Of a stretch of 64,000 bases of DNA, positions 63,131-64,000 are shown piece by piece. This DNA is from Mycteria americana (Eukaryota; Chordata; Aves; Ciconiiformes; Ciconiidae), in assembly GCF_035582795.1 (NCBI RefSeq), contig NC_134383.1, forward strand, positions 379,501 to 443,500, written 5' to 3'. The notes below the pieces were generated by a model. The model was not told the origin of the DNA, searched no databases, and saw only the letters and a list, made by a program, of their open reading frames with translations. The position numbers and the translations under genes were made by a program. How positions within the stretch are numbered: the stretch's first letter is position 1; the number at the start of each line of letters is the position of its first letter.

Positions 63131-64000
63131 TTATAACAGGGCTCAGAAAAAAAACCACCGCGGCTCGATGTTTGTTATTAAAGGGAGCAGGACGTATTTG
63201 AAAGCAGCACATCCAGAGCCCGCGTCAGGGCTTTCTTCTCTCCCTCGCGCTTTTTTCCTGCGCTTTAAACGACACCCATAGAAACGATTAGCCTCTGCAA
63301 ACGTACGCCCGAGTCTGGGGAGGGTATTTTTAGCGAGTGCCTCCTATCGCCTACAGTATATAGATATCTCCGGATGATCTTCCCGACGGGACGGGACTCC
63401 GCGTGCTGCCAAGTATCAGCCGCGTTTCGGCGCGAGCCTCGCGGTTGGCACCGACCTCCCTGCCGTACATTTATATCCGCGCGAGCAAATTTATAGCTCC
63501 TGCCTAATAAAGGTCCCTGCGGCGAGGGGCTGGTGCGAACGGCCGAGGAGCCGCCGCTTTTTCCGTCCGGCGCTATCTGCACAGTCATCGCCGCCCCGGC
63601 GTGCCCCCCCGGCAAGGTCAGCGCTGCCCGGGGACCGCGGTGCCCCCGAAGCGAAGCGATAAGGAGGGGCAGGCCTCAGCTTATTTAATTGCCCAAACGC
63701 AAGGGGACGGCCCCACGCTGGCCCGGACGGGCAGCGCGGCCGGGGTTTAGAGCAGCTCTCGGAAATGGGATGCTCGAAAGGGTCACGGCGAGCATCCCCG
63801 CGAGCATCCCCGCGAGCTCAGCTCGGCAGCCGCAGGCAGGGGCTGCCGGCTCCCTCCCCTAAAGCCAGGCTTAGCTGGGTGGGTCTCAACGCAGAGCTCG
63901 TCTAGTTTTAGCTGCTATCGCCCCCACGGTGCCTCCCCACGCCCATTCACTTGAATTACTTTACTGGGGACGAGAAGCAGGCTCTCCGGTTCTAGCGCTT

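Larger units (their letters stand above)
60861..64000 (-). other. ZBTB16 intron upstream of finger 3 exon, to window edge
   Basis: GC-rich intron with AT-rich islands at 61720-61930 and 62780-63130 and a (GGA)n run. The fingers 1-2 / BTB exon is not in this stretch on either strand. Confidence 0.75.

Noticed and set aside
1-64000. CRISPR arrays, toxin-antitoxin or phage-defence systems, tRNA and rRNA genes
   Set aside because: I looked for regular spaced repeats, cloverleaf-type sequences and prokaryotic gene arrays and saw none; the window is vertebrate nuclear DNA.

Overview
This window is ordinary vertebrate nuclear DNA, almost certainly from a bird and probably from a GC-rich microchromosome. 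The evidence is split genes with GT-AG introns, two CR1 retrotransposon 3' ends carrying the CR1-type terminal octamer, one solo endogenous-retrovirus LTR of a kind I associate with neoavian genomes, and short introns in very GC-rich DNA. I see no bacterial operons, CRISPR arrays, phage genes or RNA genes, and no undescribed biological system. Three protein-coding genes are present, and I traced their exons by hand from reading frame, splice sites and resemblance to the human proteins as I remember them.

1-22790 (minus strand): USP28, a deubiquitinase of the DNA-damage and MYC-stability pathways. Twenty-two exons run from the ATG at 22790 down to 333. The 3' part of the gene lies beyond the left edge. 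The exons join without a frame break into 951 codons. They cover the UBA domain, the full catalytic triad and the inserted helical arm. They also include a 62-codon cassette exon matching the muscle/heart/brain-specific exon known in mammals. The SUMO- and ubiquitin-interacting motifs that follow the UBA in mammals are not recognisable here. Introns hold a solo LTR (2597-3162, with 5-bp target duplication) and a CR1 fragment (7646-8140).

22791-29620: a 6.8-kb divergent intergenic region. It holds the USP28 CpG-island promoter with a perfect NRF1-type palindrome, simple repeats, and an AT-richer block that may be regulatory. I found no HTR3B, which lies here in mammals.

29621-35028 (plus strand): HTR3A, the 5-HT3A serotonin-gated cation channel subunit, complete in nine exons (486 codons plus stop). 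All ligand-site aromatics, the Cys-loop and the three low-conductance arginines of the cytoplasmic helix are present. A CR1 copy sits 190 bp after the stop.

35029-38275: the intergenic region between two convergent genes, with three AT-richer candidate conserved blocks.

38275-64000 (minus strand): the 3' part of ZBTB16 (PLZF). It comprises a roughly 2.8-kb 3' UTR and four coding exons for zinc fingers 3 to 9, separated by a 16.9-kb intron and other introns. The BTB exon lies beyond 64000. The introns are GC-rich with repeated islands of AT-rich, homeodomain/GATA-motif-bearing DNA that look like developmental enhancers, but this is unproven. Gene content matches human 11q23 (USP28-HTR3B-HTR3A-ZBTB16), with two differences: no HTR3B is seen, and ZBTB16 is inverted relative to HTR3A. 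The three genes are neighbours rather than a pathway.
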